Shown: one piece after another, positions 27,568 through 36,466 of the stretch
Layout: the number at the start of each line of letters is the position of its first letter
How positions within the stretch are numbered: position 1 is the stretch's first letter
Assembly: GCF_000716335.1 (NCBI RefSeq)
Contig: NZ_KL591018.1
Coordinates: 29,690 to 93,689 of the forward strand
From: Streptomyces sp. NRRL S-118
GTDB taxonomy: Bacteria; Actinomycetota; Actinomycetes; Streptomycetales; Streptomycetaceae
Direction of reading: 5' to 3'
Length of the DNA stretch: 64,000 nucleotides
Translations under genes and position numbers: made by a program
Notes under the pieces: generated by a model
Told to the model about the DNA's origin: nothing
Seen by the model: only the letters and a program-made list of their open reading frames with translations
Database searches by the model: none

Positions 27568-28169
27568 GCACCGGGCGCCCGGCCGGCCGGGAAGAGGAAG
27601 GTGCCACGGCGCGCGTCAGGAGGGTGCGGCTGTGGCGGTGGCGCCGTAACGAGCTCCGTCACCGTTCCCACGCGGTGGAGGGCTGGATCCTCCTGGTCCT
27701 GGGCGTGACCGGGTTCATCGGTGCGCCACTGGGCGGCGCGTCGGCCTGGGAGGCCGTGCTGGAGGGGCGGGCCCAACAGCAGGCCCAGCGCCACCTCACC
27801 GATGCGGTGCTGGTGGAGGATCCCGCCCCCGCGGCCAGGGGCAGCACGCGCACCCGGGCCACCGTCGGCTGGACCGCGCCCGACGGCACCACGCACACGG
27901 GCCGGGTGCCGGTCGGGAGCCACCTGGAGCGCGGAGCGCGTGTCCCGGTGTGGACGGACAACGACGGGGAGATGACGTCGGCGCCACTGGGGCCGGCCGC
28001 CGCACGGTTCGATGCCGCGGTAGCCGCACTCGCCGTCACGGTGAGCCTCGGTCTCCTGGTGCTCGCCCTCCACCAGCTCGTGCGACGGCGCTGCGAGCGG
28101 CGCCGCGCCGCGCAGTGGGGCCGGGAATGGGCCCGGATCGCCCCCGAGTGGGACCGCAGGAACGCCTGA
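27564..28169 (+). CDS. two-helix membrane protein, Rv1733c-like
   Basis: A 201-residue protein with a basic N-terminus (RVRLWRWRRNELRHRSHAVE), a membrane helix (about 41-60), an outer domain of about 100 residues (QQAQRHLTDAVLVEDPAP, WTAPDGTTHTGRVPVG, VPVWTDNDGEMT) and a second helix (about 150-172). The layout and the WT..DG..HTG..V segment match the Rv1733c family, a DosR regulon membrane protein and T-cell antigen of unknown function. Translation is coupled to gap by ATGA. Confidence 0.82.
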   Translation: MSTGRPAGREEEGATARVRRVRLWRWRRNELRHRSHAVEGWILLVLGVTGFIGAPLGGASAWEAVLEGRAQQQAQRHLTDAVLVEDPAPAARGSTRTRATVGWTAPDGTTHTGRVPVGSHLERGARVPVWTDNDGEMTSAPLGPAAARFDAAVAALAVTVSLGLLVLALHQLVRRRCERRRAAQWGREWARIAPEWDRRNA

Positions 28170-28183
28170 CCAGGAGGCTTCGG

Positions 28184-28218
28184 AGACCATCGGGCCCCTC
28201 ACCGGGACCATCGGGACC
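28184..28218. promoter_or_regulatory. two imperfect operator-like sites before adhE
   Basis: AGACC-ATCG-GGCCC (28184-28197) and GGACC-ATCG-GGACC (28205-28218). Each keeps the spacing but has a changed half. The second ends 95 bases before the adhE ATG. Confidence 0.45.
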
Positions 28219-28313
28219 TTCGCCCCGGGCATCTCCGGCGCCAGGCTGTAGCTGACACGACGAGCGGCCACCCCGCGTGACCGGCCGATCCACCCGCATC
28301 CAGGGAGCCCTCC

Positions 28314-30974
28314 ATGACTCAGGTGACCAGTGACCGCCGCGACACCTCCGACAGGGGCGTCCCCTCCGACGCGCGGATCGCCGTGGACCGACTCGTCGAC
28401 AACGCCTCCAAGGCGCTCGCCGACTTCGAGTCCTTCACACAGGAGCAGGTCGACCACATCGTCGCCAAGGCTTCCGTGGCCGCCCTGGACCAGCACACCG
28501 CCCTGGCGCGGCTGGCGGTGGAGGAGACCGGTCGGGGCGTCTTCGAGGACAAGGCGGCGAAGAACATGTTCGCCTGCGAGCACGTCACCCACAGCATGGC
28601 CCGGACCAAGACGGTCGGCGTCATAGGGCGCGACGACATCGAGGGCATCATCGAGATCGCCGAACCGGTCGGGGTGCTGTGCGCGGTCACCCCGGTCACC
28701 AACCCGACGTCCACGACCGTCTTCAAGGCGCTGCTGGCCCTGAAGACGCGCAACCCGGTCGTGTTCGCCTTCCACCCCTCCGCGCAGGTGTGCAGCGCAG
28801 AGGCCGCTCGCATCGTGCGGGACGCCGCCGTCGCCGCCGGGGCGCCCGAGCACTGCGTGCAGTGGATCGCGGAGCCCTCGATCGAGGCCACCGGGCTTCT
28901 CATGCGCCATCCGGGCGTGGCCCTGATCCTCGCGACCGGCGGGAACAGCATGGTCAAGGCCGCCTACTCGGCGGGCAAGCCCGCGGTGGGCGTCGGCGCC
29001 GGCAACGTACCGGCCTATGTGCACCGCAGTGCCGACCTGCGCCGGGCGGTCAACGACCTCGTCCTGTCCAAGTCCTTCGACAACGGCATGATCTGTGCGT
29101 CCGAACAGGCGGTCATCCTCGACACCGATGTGTACGACGAGGCCCTGGCCGAGTTCCGGCGCCTGCACGCCCACGTCGCGACGGCCGAGGAGAAGCGGAA
29201 ACTGGAGACCTACCTCTTCCCGCCGGACCCGTCCGGCCGGCAGGGCCGTGTCAACCCGGCGGCGGTGGGCCGGAGTCCCGCCTGGATCGCCGAGCGGGCA
29301 GGGTTCGCGGTCCCCGCCGGGACGTCGCTCATCCTGGCCGAGGCGAGCCGCGTCGGGCCCGACGAGCCGCTCACCCGGGAGAAGCTCTGCCCGGTCCTCA
29401 CCGTGCTGCGGGCCGGCTCGACCGAGGAGGGCTTCGACCTCGCGGCCGACATGGTCGCCTTCCACGGGCAGGGCCACAGCGCCGTGATCCACACCGGAGA
29501 ACCGGACCTCGCCGAAAGCTACGGGCACCGCATGAAGACGGTACGGATCATCGTCAACTCCCCGTCGTCCCAGGGCGCGATCGGCGGCATCTACAACCAC
29601 CTCCTGCCCTCACTGACCCTCGGCTGCGGCTCCTGGGGCAGCACGTCCGTCTCCGACAACGTCTCCGCCGCCCAACTGCTCAACATCAAGCGCGTCACCA
29701 CACGGCAGAACAACCTGCAGTGGTTCAAGGTGCCGCCGAAGATCTACTTCGAGCCGCAGGCCATCCGCTACCTGGCCGCGATGCCGGAGGTCCACCGCGT
29801 CACCGTGGTCACCGACGCCACCATGACCCGCCTCGGCTACGTCGACCGCGTCAGCCGCGTCCTGCAGCAGCGGGAGCCGCCCGTGACCATCCAGGTCATC
29901 GACGACGTCGAACCCGAGCCGAGCATCGATTCCGTACAGCGCGGAGCCGCCCTCATGCGCGACTTCCGGCCGGACACCATCATCGCCCTGGGCGGCGGAT
30001 CGCCCATGGACGCGGCGAAGGTTATGTGGCTGCTGTACGAACAGCCGAAGATCGACTTCGCCGACATGCGCCAGAAGTTCTCCGACATCCGCAAGCGGGC
30101 CTTCCGCTTCCCGGTGCTCGGCAAGCGGGCCCGGCTGGTCTGCGTCCCCACCACCTCGGGCACCGGCGCCGAGGTCACCCCGTTCGCGGTCATCTCCGAC
30201 CCGGCGACCGGCAAGAAGTACCCGCTCGCCGACTACGCGCTCACCCCGAGCGTGGCGATCGTCGACCCGGTGCTCACCGCCGAACTCCCGGCATCGCTCG
30301 CGGCCGACAGCGGATTCGACGCCCTTACCCACGCCACCGAGGCGTACGTCTCGGTCTACGCCAACGACTTCACCGACGGCCTGGCACTCCACGCCATCAA
30401 GCTGATCTTCGAGAACCTGGAAGCCGCCGTCACCGGCCAGGACGCACGGCGAACCCCGGCCCGGGAGAAGATGCACAACGCGGGCACCATCGCCGGCATG
30501 GCCTTCGGCAACGCCTTCCTCGGCATCGTCCACGCCATGTCCCACACCCTGGGAGCCACCTTCCACATCGCCCACGGGCGGACCAACGCGATTCTCCTGC
30601 CGCACGTGATCCGCTACAACGGCACGGTTCCCGTCAAACCGACAGGCTGGCCCAAGTACGAGAGCTACCGGGCGCCCGAGCGCTTCCAGGACATCGCCCG
30701 TGCCCTGGGCCTGCCGGCCTCCACCGCGGCCGAAGGCGTCGCCGCCTACGCCACGGCCGTGGAACGGCTGCGTGACGCCGTCGGTATCGAACCGTCCTTC
30801 CGCGCCCTGGGCATCGACGAGTCGGCGTTCATCAGCGCCCTGCCGCAGCAGGCACTGAACGCCTACGAGGACCAGTGCGCCCCGGCCAACCCGCGCATGC
30901 CGATGCTGGACGACATGGAGGACATCATGCGCACCGCCTACTACGCCGGGCCCCGGCCACTGCCTCTGGTCTGA
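28314..30974 (+). CDS. adhE: bifunctional acetaldehyde/alcohol dehydrogenase
   Basis: An 886-residue fusion. The N-terminal aldehyde dehydrogenase half (to about 450) has AVTPVTNPTSTTVFKALLALK and the catalytic Cys in DNGMICASEQ (Cys 261). The C-terminal half is an iron alcohol dehydrogenase: ALGGGSPMDAAKVMW, CVPTTSGTGAEVTPFAVI, the iron-ligand His region FDALTHATEAYVS and GIVHAMSHTLG. It reduces acetyl-CoA to ethanol and re-oxidises two NADH. Full length, so apparently intact. ATG preceded by AGGGAG. Confidence 0.96.
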   Translation: MTQVTSDRRDTSDRGVPSDARIAVDRLVDNASKALADFESFTQEQVDHIVAKASVAALDQHTALARLAVEETGRGVFEDKAAKNMFACEHVTHSMARTKTVGVIGRDDIEGIIEIAEPVGVLCAVTPVTNPTSTTVFKALLALKTRNPVVFAFHPSAQVCSAEAARIVRDAAVAAGAPEHCVQWIAEPSIEATGLLMRHPGVALILATGGNSMVKAAYSAGKPAVGVGAGNVPAYVHRSADLRRAVNDLVLSKSFDNGMICASEQAVILDTDVYDEALAEFRRLHAHVATAEEKRKLETYLFPPDPSGRQGRVNPAAVGRSPAWIAERAGFAVPAGTSLILAEASRVGPDEPLTREKLCPVLTVLRAGSTEEGFDLAADMVAFHGQGHSAVIHTGEPDLAESYGHRMKTVRIIVNSPSSQGAIGGIYNHLLPSLTLGCGSWGSTSVSDNVSAAQLLNIKRVTTRQNNLQWFKVPPKIYFEPQAIRYLAAMPEVHRVTVVTDATMTRLGYVDRVSRVLQQREPPVTIQVIDDVEPEPSIDSVQRGAALMRDFRPDTIIALGGGSPMDAAKVMWLLYEQPKIDFADMRQKFSDIRKRAFRFPVLGKRARLVCVPTTSGTGAEVTPFAVISDPATGKKYPLADYALTPSVAIVDPVLTAELPASLAADSGFDALTHATEAYVSVYANDFTDGLALHAIKLIFENLEAAVTGQDARRTPAREKMHNAGTIAGMAFGNAFLGIVHAMSHTLGATFHIAHGRTNAILLPHVIRYNGTVPVKPTGWPKYESYRAPERFQDIARALGLPASTAAEGVAAYATAVERLRDAVGIEPSFRALGIDESAFISALPQQALNAYEDQCAPANPRMPMLDDMEDIMRTAYYAGPRPLPLV

Positions 30975-31039
30975 CCGCCGGACCGCCCGCACGGCCGATA
31001 GGCTGCCCGATGGGCGGGTGATCGAGGTCAGGAGGACCG

Positions 31040-32764
31040 GTGGGTGTGGAGGAGCCGTTGTCACGGATGCCTCAGATGCGGCTCGACGAGTTGCTGGAGG
31101 AGCTGCAGGCACGCATCAACGCGGCGCGCGGGACCCGGGACCGGGTGCACAGCCTGCTGGAGGCCGTCGTCTCGGTGGGCCGTGAGCTGGACCTGTCGCA
31201 GGTGCTGCGGCGCATCGTGGAAGCCGCCGCTCTCCTGGTGGACGCCCAGTACGGTGCCCTGGGGGTGATCGGCCCGGACGGCCGGACGCTGTCGCAGTTC
31301 CTCACCGTCGGACTGACGGAGGAGGAGATCGCGAAGATCGGGCCCTTGCCCGCCGGGCACGGCATCCTGGGCGAGCTCATCCGCCACCCCGAGCCGCTCC
31401 GCCTGACCGACCTCGGCGCCCACGAGGCGTCCTACGGCTTCCCCGCGCACCACCCGCCCATGCGCACCTTCCTCGGCGTCCCCATCCGCGTACGGGACGA
31501 GGTCTTCGGCAACCTCTACCTGACCGACAAGCACGGCGGCGTGGACTTCGACGCCGAGGACGAGTCGGTGATCTCCACCCTGTCGGTCGCCGCCGGTGTC
31601 GCCATCGACAACGCGCGGCTGTACGAGGCCTCGCAGCGCCAGCAGCGCTGGCTCCGGGCCAATGCGGAGATCACCAACAGTCTGCTCTCGGGCAGGCCGA
31701 GGCTGGAGGTCCTGGAGCTCATCGCCCGGCGGGCCCAGGAGATCACCGGGGCCGGGCTCGCCGACGTCTCCGTGCCCGTCGCCGGGACGGACGACCTCGT
31801 CGTCGAGCTCGCCATCGGCGCCGACGGTGAGACCCGCCGTGGCCTGGTCGTCCCGGTCGAGGGCACCCTCTCCGGCGCCGCCTACCAGACCGGCGCGCCG
31901 GTGACCACCGCCGGCCTGGCGCAGGACGACCGGTACACCGCCGGGCCGCGCCGCTTCGACGGCCTGGGTCCGGCGGTCGCCGTCCCGCTGGGCACCGCCG
32001 CCAAGGACACCCGCGGCGTGCTGCTGCTGGCCAGGCGCCAGGGGGAACCCGTCTTCACCGAGGCTGAGCTGGAGCCGCTGCTGGCCTTCGCCGGACAGGC
32101 CGCGCTCGCTCTGGAGCTGGCCGAACGACGCAACGACGCCGAGCAGGTCGCGCTCCTGGAGGACCGCGACCGCATCGCCCGGGACCTCCACGACCTCGCC
32201 ATCCAGCGCCTGTTCGCGACCGGCATGACCCTGCAGAGCGCCGCACGGCTCGTCCAGCACGAGGGAGCCGCCGAACGGGTCTCGCGCGCTGTGGGGGACC
32301 TCGACGAAACCATCAAGATCATCCGGTCCACGATCTTCGGGCTGCGCGCCCGTGAGGAGGACACGGGGCCGAGCCTGCGGGCCCGCGTGGCCCGCGCGGT
32401 GGGCGAGACGGCGACGACGCTCGGGTTCCCGCCCCGGCTGAGCATGGAAGGGCTGCTGGACACGGACGTTTCGCCGCAGGTGGCCGATCACGTCATGGCG
32501 GCCCTCACCGAGATGCTGAGCAACGCCGCCCGCCACGCGCACGCCACCCGGGTCGAAGTCGCCCTGGAAGCCGCCTCCGGCGAGGTCGTCCTCACGGTGA
32601 CGGACAACGGCCGGGGAATCCCTGCCGACGGCAGGCGCAGCGGCCTGAGCAACCTCGAGGAGCGGGCCCGTGGGCTCGGCGGCACCCTGGAGATCGAGCG
32701 CCCGGAGGAGGGCGGCAGCCGGCTCGTGTGGCGGGCGCCGCTCGACGTCGACCGCGACGGGTAG
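31040..32764 (+). CDS. GAF-GAF sensor histidine kinase, DevS/OsdK-like
   Basis: A 574-residue soluble kinase. GAF-A (about 50-200) contains GFPAHHPPMRTFLGVPIRVRD with His 137/138 and FGNLYLTDK, the stretch that holds the haem ligand in mycobacterial DevS/DosS. GAF-B spans about 215-360. The HisKA_3 dimerisation box is RDLHDLAIQRLFATGMTLQ with phosphoacceptor His 384. The ATPase has EMLSNAARHAHAT and DNGRGIP. It should sense O2, NO or CO or redox state through haem and phosphorylate the NarL-type regulator at 34352. GTG start after CAGGAGG. Which His binds haem is inferred from similarity. Confidence 0.92.
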   Translation: MGVEEPLSRMPQMRLDELLEELQARINAARGTRDRVHSLLEAVVSVGRELDLSQVLRRIVEAAALLVDAQYGALGVIGPDGRTLSQFLTVGLTEEEIAKIGPLPAGHGILGELIRHPEPLRLTDLGAHEASYGFPAHHPPMRTFLGVPIRVRDEVFGNLYLTDKHGGVDFDAEDESVISTLSVAAGVAIDNARLYEASQRQQRWLRANAEITNSLLSGRPRLEVLELIARRAQEITGAGLADVSVPVAGTDDLVVELAIGADGETRRGLVVPVEGTLSGAAYQTGAPVTTAGLAQDDRYTAGPRRFDGLGPAVAVPLGTAAKDTRGVLLLARRQGEPVFTEAELEPLLAFAGQAALALELAERRNDAEQVALLEDRDRIARDLHDLAIQRLFATGMTLQSAARLVQHEGAAERVSRAVGDLDETIKIIRSTIFGLRAREEDTGPSLRARVARAVGETATTLGFPPRLSMEGLLDTDVSPQVADHVMAALTEMLSNAARHAHATRVEVALEAASGEVVLTVTDNGRGIPADGRRSGLSNLEERARGLGGTLEIERPEEGGSRLVWRAPLDVDRDG

Positions 32765-32876
32765 CCGCAGGCTGCACTCCCTCCGGGCGGCGGGTCCGGA
32801 GGCGGGACGGCCGGGCCGGGCCGTGCGTGCGCCGCGCTGTTTCCGGCCGGCGACGTGGCCCGCACGTTCGAGACCT

Positions 32877-32893
32877 GCGGGTCGAGGACCCGC
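32877..32893. terminator. short hairpin after the sensor kinase
   Basis: GCGGGTC pairs with GACCCGC around GAG, 113 bases past the kinase stop and between convergent genes. Modest support. Confidence 0.4.
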
Positions 32894-32951
32894 GGGCCCG
32901 GGAGCCGCAAGTCCGGGAAGTGACGGCGGCGGAGGTCACGGGCGACCGGTG

Positions 32952-33036
32952 GCCACATGCCCCCGTGGGCGCGCTGTGGTGGGCGCCCAGGTTCAGCCCG
33001 TCCTCCTGGCTCGCCACCTGCCCCCGTGGGCGCGCT
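32952..33036. repeat. 24-bp direct repeat pair at the convergent junction
   Basis: The block at 32952-32975 recurs at 33013-33036 with one mismatch; the shared core is TGCCCCCGTGGGCGCGCT. The second copy includes the stop codon of the flavin-binding gene. It may reflect a local tandem duplication. Confidence 0.8.
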
Positions 33037-33499
33037 ACGTCGTGAGCTGCAAGCCCGTCACCAGGTCCGGCCGGATGCGCAGCGCGGCGTTCATGCCCGG
33101 GTGCTCCACCCAGGGGCGCAGGCGGGCCGCGAAGAGCGCGAGTTCGCCGGCATCGGTGACCCGGTGGGCGTAACCGGTGACCACCACGCTCCAGCCGATG
33201 TGCGTCTCCGGATCGATGACGTCGGCCTCGTAGGCCACCACGACACCCGTCGCTTGGGTAGGTGCCACGATGGAGGCGAGCGTCGCGCCGTCGTGCAGCT
33301 GGACGATGATGTCGTCGCCGTCCATGAGGTGGTTGACCGGGCGGACGGCCGGCAGGGCCTGCTGGGTGAAGACGATGCGCCCCAGGGAGACGGTGCCGAG
33401 GAGCCGCAGAGCCTCCGCGCGGTCGAGCTGCGCCATACGCCGGGGCGCCACCGCCCCGGGGCGGTCACCCACCGTTCGATGCGTGGCTTCGTCCTTCAT
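33035..33499 (-). CDS. pyridoxamine 5'-phosphate oxidase-like flavin-binding protein
   Basis: A 154-residue split-barrel protein: ALRLLGTVSLGRIVFTQQALPAVRPVNHLMDGDDIIVQL, then VVAYEADVIDPETHIGWSVVVTGYAH. This is the PNPOx-like FMN/F420-binding fold, often annotated as nitroimidazole-resistance or flavin-nucleotide-binding protein. Substrate unknown. An imperfect operator-like site lies 83 bases before the ATG. Confidence 0.85.
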   Translation of the reverse strand: MKDEATHRTVGDRPGAVAPRRMAQLDRAEALRLLGTVSLGRIVFTQQALPAVRPVNHLMDGDDIIVQLHDGATLASIVAPTQATGVVVAYEADVIDPETHIGWSVVVTGYAHRVTDAGELALFAARLRPWVEHPGMNAALRIRPDLVTGLQLTT

Positions 33500-33582
33500 C
33501 GCGCTCACCTTCTGCTCACGGCTCGGTCCTCGGGCACTTGGGTGCCTGCAGCCAGCGTCTCCTGGGCCTGACCGGGGCAATA

Positions 33583-33607
33583 GGGCCGAACGGACCCTTG
33601 GGTCCGG
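33583..33607. promoter_or_regulatory. operator-like site and adjoining palindrome before the flavin-binding gene
   Basis: GGGCC-GAAC-GGACC (33583-33596) matches with one changed base. It runs into the perfect palindrome GGACCCTTGGGTCC. Confidence 0.5.
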
Positions 33608-33651
33608 GCCGGATCGCCGGCCACGGCAGCAGGTCCCGCGCCCCGGAGCGG

Positions 33652-33978
33652 TCACGCGAAGGAGCAGAACACCGTACGGTCCACGCCCAGGGCGCGGATG
33701 ACGCGAGCGGGAAGTCGCTGGATACGGCACAGCTTCAGGCGAACACCGGCCGCCACACAGCGGCGGTGCATACGGAGGAAGAGGGTGACGCCGGAGCTGT
33801 CACAGAAGGTGACGTCGGTGAGGTCCACCATCAGTTCACGCCCCGCGTCGCCGACGAGACGGGTCAACTCCGTCTCGATGCGAGCGACGGTGCAGAGGTC
33901 GAGCTCCCCGGCCAGGGCGACGGCCACCCTGCCGGGGTCCAGCGGGGTCGTGGTCAGGCTGATGGGGGTCGTCGTCAT
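33652..33978 (-). CDS. STAS-domain anti-sigma-factor antagonist
   Basis: A 108-residue single STAS domain. VALAGELDLCTVARIETEL and VDLTDVTFCDSSGVTLFLRMHRRC are typical; Ser 61/62 in CDSSG is the expected phosphorylation site for an RsbW-like kinase. Such proteins free a stress sigma factor when dephosphorylated. The ATG at 33978 has GGAAGG upstream. No partner kinase gene lies next to it. The shared upstream region has two exact operator-like sites, the nearer 116 bases away. Confidence 0.9.
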   Translation of the reverse strand: MTTTPISLTTTPLDPGRVAVALAGELDLCTVARIETELTRLVGDAGRELMVDLTDVTFCDSSGVTLFLRMHRRCVAAGVRLKLCRIQRLPARVIRALGVDRTVFCSFA

Positions 33979-34094
33979 GGCGGCCTTCCTCCGTACAGGC
34001 GATCTCCGGGGCCCTGATCGCCCCGGCCGTGCCGGCACACGAAGTCCAGCAGGAAGCGCATCGAGAACGGCAGACGCGGCGGGTCCCTACCAGT

Positions 34095-34108
34095 GGGCCG
34101 AAGGTCCC
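34095..34108. promoter_or_regulatory. operator-like palindrome near the STAS gene
   Basis: GGGCC-GAAG-GTCCC, an exact match and the one closest to the mycobacterial DevR half-site GTCCC. 116 bases before the STAS start. Confidence 0.6.
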
Positions 34109-34259
34109 TCGTCGCCGGCGACCCGCCGAAGCGTGACGAGTGGCGAGGCCACGTGCGCCACAGCCGTACGGCGGGCCCACCTGCCGGTGCCGGATCCTGC
34201 CGGTCGCATGAGACGTGACCGTGCAGGGCAGCAGATCTCCAGGGCGTGACCATGGACCA

Positions 34260-34273
34260 GGGCCGTCCGGCCC
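34260..34273. promoter_or_regulatory. operator-like palindrome before the response regulator
   Basis: GGGCC-GTCC-GGCCC inside the longer palindrome CCAGGGCCGTCCGGCCCTGG. It ends 78 bases before the ATG at 34352, suggesting autoregulation. Confidence 0.7.
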
Positions 34274-34351
34274 TGGTGGGAGGTCCCACTGAGCGGCACC
34301 ATGCAGGTGGATCCGCCGACGGCGGATGACACGGCGAACACGGAGTGTGCG

Positions 34352-35080
34352 ATGACGGACAGCAGCGGAGGCCCCACCGAGAAGGAGCCGGTCAAGGTCT
34401 TCCTCCTCGACGACCACGAGGTGGTGCGCCGAGGTGTGCACGATCTGCTGGACGCCGAACCCGACCTGACCGTGGTCGGGGAGGCCGGCACGGCCGAGCA
34501 GGCACTCGTGCGCATCCCCGCGCTGCGCCCGCAGGTCGCCGTCCTCGACGTGCGGCTGCCGGACGGCGACGGGGTGAGTGTCTGCCGCGAGCTGCGCTCC
34601 CGCATGCCTGACCTGGCCTGCCTCATGCTGACGTCGTTCGACGACGAGGAAGCGCTGCTCGACGCGATCATGGCCGGTGCGTCGGGCTACGTCCTCAAGC
34701 AGATCACCGGTACCGACCTGGTCAACGCCGTCCGCACGGTCGCCTCGGGACAGTCCATGCTGGATCCCGGGGCCACGGCACGGGTCATGGCCCGCCTGCG
34801 CGGTGGGGCGCAACAGCCCGAGGAACCGCAGGGCCTGCCCGGTCTGACGGAACGCGAGCGGGAGATCCTCGCCCTGGTGGGGGAGGGGCTGACCAACCGT
34901 GAGATCGGCAAACGGCTCTATCTGGCGGAGAAGACGGTCAAGAACAACATCTCCCGCCTGCTGGCCAAGCTCGGTGTCGAACGCCGTGTGCAGGCCGCCG
35001 TCATCGCCACCCAGGCGCTGGGAGCCCGGGATGGCAAGGGAGGCTCGGCGTCGGAGCGGGAAGGCCGCCCGCGGTACTGA
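34352..35080 (+). CDS. NarL-type response regulator, DevR/OsdR-like
   Basis: A 242-residue regulator. Receiver domain: acidic FLLDDHE near residue 17, phosphoacceptor Asp 66 in [12 protein letters not shown], Thr 94 in LMLTSFDDE and Lys 116 in GYVLKQITG. LuxR-type DNA-binding domain: [44 protein letters not shown]. The [17 protein letters not shown] recognition part is close to DevR. ATG at 34352 follows CGGAG; an ATG at 34301 would add 17 residues. Likely the partner of the GAF-GAF kinase at 31040 and the binder of the palindromes across the island. In S. coelicolor the analogous pair is OsdK/OsdR. Confidence 0.93.
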   Translation: MTDSSGGPTEKEPVKVFLLDDHEVVRRGVHDLLDAEPDLTVVGEAGTAEQALVRIPALRPQVAVLDVRLPDGDGVSVCRELRSRMPDLACLMLTSFDDEEALLDAIMAGASGYVLKQITGTDLVNAVRTVASGQSMLDPGATARVMARLRGGAQQPEEPQGLPGLTEREREILALVGEGLTNREIGKRLYLAEKTVKNNISRLLAKLGVERRVQAAVIATQALGARDGKGGSASEREGRPRY

Positions 35081-35128
35081 CACCGCGTTACGAGCACCGC
35101 CGGAGACACGGACCCGCACCGACGCGAC

Positions 35129-35168
35129 AGCCCCTGGCGGCGCCTTCTCCAAGGCGTCGCCAGGGGCT
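35129..35168. terminator. strong hairpin between response regulator and USP gene
   Basis: AGCCCCTGGCG pairs with CGCCAGGGGCT, with an inner CGCCTT/AAGGCG stem around CTCC. It lies between convergent genes and can stop transcription from both sides. Confidence 0.85.
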
Positions 35169-35329
35169 GCTGTCCATGCACCGTACGCTCGGACTCCTCG
35201 TGACCACGGGACGCCGTGCCCGATGGCATGACTCGGCCTCCTCCCCGCCACGTACCGTTCCCGCTCCCTGCGACGGGGGCGTCCGTGCCGGCACAGCCGC
35301 GAGGCCGTGCCGGCAGGGGCCACGACGAG

Positions 35330-36199
35330 TCAGTCGTGCGGGACGACCGCGACGGGGCAGGGGGCGTGGTGCAGCGCGGCGTGGGCGACCGAGCCGATGC
35401 GGGTGCCCACGGGGCCGCGGCGCGCCCTGCGGCCGACCACGAGCAACTCCGCGTCCGACAGGGCCGACAGCAGCACCTGCCCCGCGCTGCCGATCTCGAC
35501 GTGCTCGGTCACCGGGACGTCCGGGAACCGCTCGCGCCACGGCGCCAGGGCCTCCGTCAGCGCCTTCCTCTCGAACGGTTCCAGCCCTCCCGCCTCGTCC
35601 GCGAGGCGCATCGAGCCGGGGCTGTAGGCGTAGATCGGCGGCAGGCTCCACGCCCTGACCGCGCGCACCGCCGCGCCGCGGGCGGCCGCGGCCTCGAAGG
35701 CGAAGCCGAGCACCGCGTCGCTGTCCTGCGGCGTGCCCTGCTGGCCCACGACCACCTCGCCGCCCACCGCCCGGACCCTCTGCCCGTCCCGGGCGCGCAC
35801 GGACACCACCGGCCGGGCCGATGCGGCGATCACCTGCTGACCGTACGAGCCCAGCAGGAAGCCCATCAGGGCGCCGTGTCCCCGCGAACCGAGCACCAGC
35901 ATGCCGGAGCCCTCGGCCTCCCGCAGCAGCACGGCCACGGCCGTGTCCTCCACCACCTCGGAGGCGACGGCGAGGTCCGGGTACCTTCCGGCGACGCGCG
36001 TCACCGCCTCCCGCAGCACGGCGTTGGCCGACGTTGCCTGCGTCTCCCTGTCCTGCACCACGGGCACGTCCAGCGGCTGCCACAGCCAGGCGTGCACGAC
36101 GCGCAACGGCACGCCGCGCAGCACGGCTTCGTTCGCCGCCCACTCGGCCGCGGCCAGGCTCTCAGCGGATCCATCCACTCCTACGACGACGGCGCGGGT
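35330..36199 (-). CDS. universal stress protein, two USP domains
   Basis: A 289-residue tandem [26 protein letters not shown] at the start, LGSRGHGALMGFLLGSYGQQV as the nucleotide loop, and the second domain ending SVAHAALHHAPCPVAVVPHD. Divergent from the USP at 36467 with an exact operator-like site between them, 91 bases from this start. Confidence 0.93.
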   Translation of the reverse strand, partial: TRAVVVGVDGSAESLAAAEWAANEAVLRGVPLRVVHAWLWQPLDVPVVQDRETQATSANAVLREAVTRVAGRYPDLAVASEVVEDTAVAVLLREAEGSGMLVLGSRGHGALMGFLLGSYGQQVIAASARPVVSVRARDGQRVRAVGGEVVVGQQGTPQDSDAVLGFAFEAAAARGAAVRAVRAWSLPPIYAYSPGSMRLADEAGGLEPFERKALTEALAPWRERFPDVPVTEHVEIGSAGQVLLSALSDAELLVVGRRARRGPVGTRIGSVAHAALHHAPCPVAVVPHD

Positions 36200-36290
36200 C
36201 ATGGGAATGCCTCCATACGGCTCGACGGGCACGACCACTCCGGCCGGCTCTCCGTTCCCCAGCATCGGCGGGACGGCCCTCACCCGCCGA

Positions 36291-36304
36291 GGGCCGGTCG
36301 GCCC
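36291..36304. promoter_or_regulatory. operator-like palindrome between divergent USP genes
   Basis: GGGCC-GGTC-GGCCC, exact. 91 bases from the minus-strand USP start and 162 from the plus-strand one. A weaker CGGCC-GTTC-GGGCC follows at about 36312. Confidence 0.65.
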
Positions 36305-36466
36305 TCCGTCCCGGCCGTTCGGGCCGTGAGGCGGTGGCCGCAACCGCTCCGTCGCGTGAACGAGGACCACTGTCCTCCGGCAGGGACTTGTGGCCTCCTG
36401 TGCGGCCGGCCCCGGCCGACCACTGTGGGAGGCGCAGTTCTCCCCCCTTCCCCCAAGGAGCCCTCC

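Larger units (their letters stand above)
33979..34351. promoter_or_regulatory. divergent promoter region of STAS protein and response regulator
   Basis: A 373-base gap without a credible gene. It holds exact operator-like sites at 34095-34108 and 34260-34273 and a further short palindrome GTGGGAGGTCCCAC (34276-34289). The regulator very likely controls itself from here. Confidence 0.65.
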
